Shown here in pieces: positions 5,118 to 7,087 of a stretch of 7,087 bases of DNA (position 1 is the stretch's first letter; the number at the start of each line of letters is the position of its first letter). The notes under the pieces were generated by a model. That model ran no database searches, was not told where the DNA came from, and saw only the letters and a program-made list of their open reading frames with translations. The stretch spans positions 1-7,087 of the forward strand of contig PMLH01000340.1 of assembly GCA_003159055.1 (NCBI GenBank). Direction: 5' to 3'. Made by a program: the position numbers and the translations under genes. This DNA is from Myxococcales bacterium. Lineage in GTDB: Bacteria; Myxococcota; Polyangia; Fen-1088.

Positions 5118-6266
5118 ATGGCTCATCGCGTTTTGGTCGTAGGCGGTACAGAGGCCGACCGTGAGCGGGCTCAGCGAGCGCTGGGGCACGTGGGATACGA
5201 GAGCGATTGGGTCGCAAACGGAGCAGACGCCTTCGAGCAGCTGATGGCTATGCCCTACGATCTGATCGTGACCGACTGCTGTCTCGACAAGCTCGACTGT
5301 CCAGCCATGCTGCAAAAGGTGCGCGGGCTGGGGGTCAAGACCCCGATCTTGGTGTGGACGGCAGCGGCGAACAACCCGGCCTTGGAGGGTGTGCTGAAGC
5401 TGACGGCGGGAGCGTGTGTCGACAAGGCGCAGCCGATTGAGGCTCTTGCCAAGCAGGTCGGCGTTATTCTGAACGGTGGCACACCGGCGGCCTCGGCGAC
5501 ACCTGTGCCTGCTGCCAAGGTCGAAACGACTGCGAACGGCGGCGTACTGCTGATCGACGGGCGAGCCGGCGAAGCCGAGGCCTTGCATGCGTTGCTTTCT
5601 CCGTCGCTGCACTTCGCAAGCTGTGAGTCGGCCAATCAAGGCCTGTCCCAGGCACACAATCACAAGTTCGACTTGGTTCTGTTCAGCGCGGACACGTCGA
5701 TCACCAATCTGATCGGGACCATCGCCCAGCTCCATCTTCTGTTGCCGGAAGGATTCGTGGTTGGGGTTGCGACGGTGGTTCGGGGGCAAGATCCGCAGGT
5801 TGCACTCAAGGCGTTGGGCGGGCTCGATTTCGACGAGGTAATGCTGAAGCCCCTCAAGCCGGCCGGCGTGTATCGCCTGGTCGACCGCTATTGCAGTTCG
5901 TGGGAAGACCTGGTGGTGGTGGCCGATGATGTCGTCCGGGCATCGTCAAGGTGCCGTCGCAAGGAACACTACAAGGATTTCGTGGCCACCCTGAAGGGCC
6001 GCCTCGAGCAGGGGGTACGCTCGCTGATTGACGCTTGTTTCGACCGCGCGGTCGTCGACATGTCGATGGTCGAATCGCTGTCGCCCATGGACATGGCCGA
6101 GACCTTGCGCCGGTTGAAGACCGTTGCAGCGCCCTTTGGGTTGACCGTGAAATTTGCGGTCACCCCGGCCATGATTCTGGTCCTGCGCAAGTTCGAAGCC
6201 AGCTTCGGATGGGATCGCCTCGAGCTTTTTCCGTCCATCGACGCTGCACGCGCGGCCAAGGCGTGA
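5118..6266 (+). CDS. Tandem receiver / STAS-like signalling protein
   Basis: 382-residue soluble protein with three apparent domains. Receiver 1 (about 1-120) begins HRVLVVGG. It keeps the phospho-acceptor Asp53 in YDLIVTD, Thr81 in PILVWT and Lys103, but the usual acidic pair after the first strand is replaced by GGTE. An Ala/Pro-rich linker (121-140) follows. Receiver 2 (about 141-262) begins GGVLLIDG. The phospho-acceptor position is Ser190 (FDLVLFSAD), while Thr219 and Lys244 (VMLKP) remain, so it is probably a pseudo-receiver. The C-terminal part (about 263-380) resembles a STAS domain: a long helix ending LIDACFDR, strand AVVDMSMVES followed by LSPMDM where anti-sigma antagonists carry their DSSG turn, helix AETLRRLKTVAAPFG, strand LTVKFAV, then LRKFEASFGWDRLELFPSIDAARAA. 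No DNA-binding or enzymatic output domain is present, so output is probably by protein-protein contact. It is divergent from the kinase gene and convergent with the OmpA-like gene. The STAS call is from pattern recognition and is less certain than the receivers. Confidence 0.8.
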   Translation: MAHRVLVVGGTEADRERAQRALGHVGYESDWVANGADAFEQLMAMPYDLIVTDCCLDKLDCPAMLQKVRGLGVKTPILVWTAAANNPALEGVLKLTAGACVDKAQPIEALAKQVGVILNGGTPAASATPVPAAKVETTANGGVLLIDGRAGEAEALHALLSPSLHFASCESANQGLSQAHNHKFDLVLFSADTSITNLIGTIAQLHLLLPEGFVVGVATVVRGQDPQVALKALGGLDFDEVMLKPLKPAGVYRLVDRYCSSWEDLVVVADDVVRASSRCRRKEHYKDFVATLKGRLEQGVRSLIDACFDRAVVDMSMVESLSPMDMAETLRRLKTVAAPFGLTVKFAVTPAMILVLRKFEASFGWDRLELFPSIDAARAAKA

Positions 6267-6270
6267 AGGG

Positions 6271-7087
6271 CTATCGGGTCGGCGCGGCGGGAGGCGTCGC
6301 GGGTGGGGCCGTTCCCTGCACGTATTCGTCGATCACCCTGCGCACGTTCGCGTCTTTGGGGACGACTGAGATTTCGATACGACGGTTCTGCTGATAGGCC
6401 GACTCGGTCTTCTCGGAATTGACCGGGCGAAATTTTGAGTAGGCGCTGGCGGCGAAGTAATTGCCATAGCTATCGGCGAGCGCCTTGTTGCTCTGGAACA
6501 GGTACTCAAGGACCGCGGTGGCGCGTTTGGCCGACAGTTCCCAGTTGAACGATGCCGAGCCACGTTCGTCGGTGTGGCCCTGAATCACGATGGTGTCGAT
6601 GTTGGCGCGCACGTCGTCGTCCGCGAGCAGATTGCCGAGCGCCTTGGCCAGCGAATCGAGCACCGGCTTGGCCTGCTTCTTGACGGCATACGAGTTGTAC
6701 TCGAACACCAGGCTTTCGTTGACCGCAATGTCACCGTTGTCGCCAATGGTGGCAACCCGGGGGTTGCCGGTGCCCGATGCGCCGAGCTCGGCCTCGATGG
6801 CGGTCTTGAGCTTATTGAGCACCGAAACCCGGAGCACGGCAATGCTCTGCAACTGCGAGCGCAAATTGCCGAGTTGACGATTGCTGTCTGCGACCAACGC
6901 TTGCTGTTCGGTCAGTCTTGCCTGCGAAGCGGCGAGTTGGGTCTTGCCTGCGAGCACGTCGGCCTGCACCAGGCGCAGCTGGCGCTCGGACAGGGCAATC
7001 TGCTGGCGATAGGCATCCAAGCGCTTTTCGCTGATGAGATTGCGGACATAGGCCAGAAGCACGAGCACGAACATGATGAGCGCCATG
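6271..7087 (-). CDS. OmpA/MotB-type peptidoglycan-binding membrane protein (N-terminus cut)
   Basis: At least 271 residues. An ATG at 7086 is in frame, but it falls in the middle of what looks like a membrane helix (ALIMFVLVLLAYV), so the true start probably lies beyond the right edge. Residue numbers here count from that ATG. The helix (1-15) is followed by a long coiled coil (about 20-100: SERQLRLVQADVLAG and further Gln/Ala/Leu heptads). An OmpA-C domain follows (about 118-245) with the peptidoglycan-contacting signature IQGHTDERG (168-176), ELSAKRATAVLEYL (183-196) and NRRIEISV (234-241). The tail is Pro/Ala-rich (APPATPPAAPTR). One inner-membrane helix plus a wall-binding domain is the plan of MotB-like stator subunits, including ZorB of Zorya defence systems, and of other wall anchors. 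The expected MotA/ExbB-type partner would lie upstream, outside the window. The stop is four bases from the stop of the convergent receiver-STAS gene. Confidence 0.88.
   Translation of the reverse strand, partial: MALIMFVLVLLAYVRNLISEKRLDAYRQQIALSERQLRLVQADVLAGKTQLAASQARLTEQQALVADSNRQLGNLRSQLQSIAVLRVSVLNKLKTAIEAELGASGTGNPRVATIGDNGDIAVNESLVFEYNSYAVKKQAKPVLDSLAKALGNLLADDDVRANIDTIVIQGHTDERGSASFNWELSAKRATAVLEYLFQSNKALADSYGNYFAASAYSKFRPVNSEKTESAYQQNRRIEISVVPKDANVRRVIDEYVQGTAPPATPPAAPTR

Noticed and set aside
4292..5164. Plus-strand open frame (290 codons) opposite the kinase gene and running into the receiver-STAS gene
   Set aside because: The translation is Gln/Gly/Arg-rich with no recognisable motif, and it overlaps two supported genes in other frames.
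4986..5789. Minus-strand open frame (267 codons) opposite the receiver-STAS gene
   Set aside because: It is a shadow of the plus-strand gene: no domain is recognisable, and it covers the divergent control region.

Overview
The window is a GC-rich, gene-dense bacterial chromosome segment with seven genes, two of them cut by the window edges. The mix of genes fits a free-living Gram-negative bacterium: an ECF sigma factor coupled to a probable anti-sigma factor, FeoA/FeoB, a membrane histidine kinase, a multi-domain response regulator, and an OmpA/MotB-type envelope protein. Myxococcota or another proteobacterial-type lineage is my best guess. No rRNA or phylogenetic marker is present, so the assignment is weak.

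Layout from left to right. (1) Positions 1-204, minus strand: N-terminus of a probable anti-sigma/FecR-like factor. Its start overlaps the stop of an ECF sigma factor gene (201-896, minus). (2) Positions 897-1194: a 298-base gap holding a candidate sigma-70-type promoter for the sigma gene and a GC-rich hexamer-like repeat and hairpin just past feoB. (3) Positions 1195-3554, minus: feoA-feoB, a ferrous iron uptake operon with overlapping stop and start. (4) Positions 3644-4966, minus: a membrane histidine kinase whose ATP-binding motifs are badly degraded. (5) Positions 4967-5117: a 151-base divergent control region with small palindromes. (6) Positions 5118-6266, plus: a protein with two receiver-like domains and a C-terminal STAS-like domain. 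(7) Positions 6271-7087, minus: an OmpA-C protein with an N-terminal membrane helix and a coiled coil, cut by the right edge and convergent with gene 6, with only four bases between the stops.

How the genes may work together. FeoA and FeoB import Fe(II) across the inner membrane. The ECF sigma gene lies downstream on the same strand and is translationally coupled to its likely anti-sigma partner, so the pair probably forms an envelope- or signal-responsive regulatory switch. The divergent kinase and receiver-receiver-STAS protein look like a non-canonical signalling pair. The kinase keeps its phospho-acceptor His but lacks the usual ATP-binding Asn and Asp residues. The regulator has no DNA-binding domain and ends in a fold typical of anti-sigma antagonists. 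This suggests signalling by protein-protein interaction (partner switching) rather than direct transcription control. That pair is the most unusual content of the window. I see no mobile element, CRISPR array, tRNA or rRNA.
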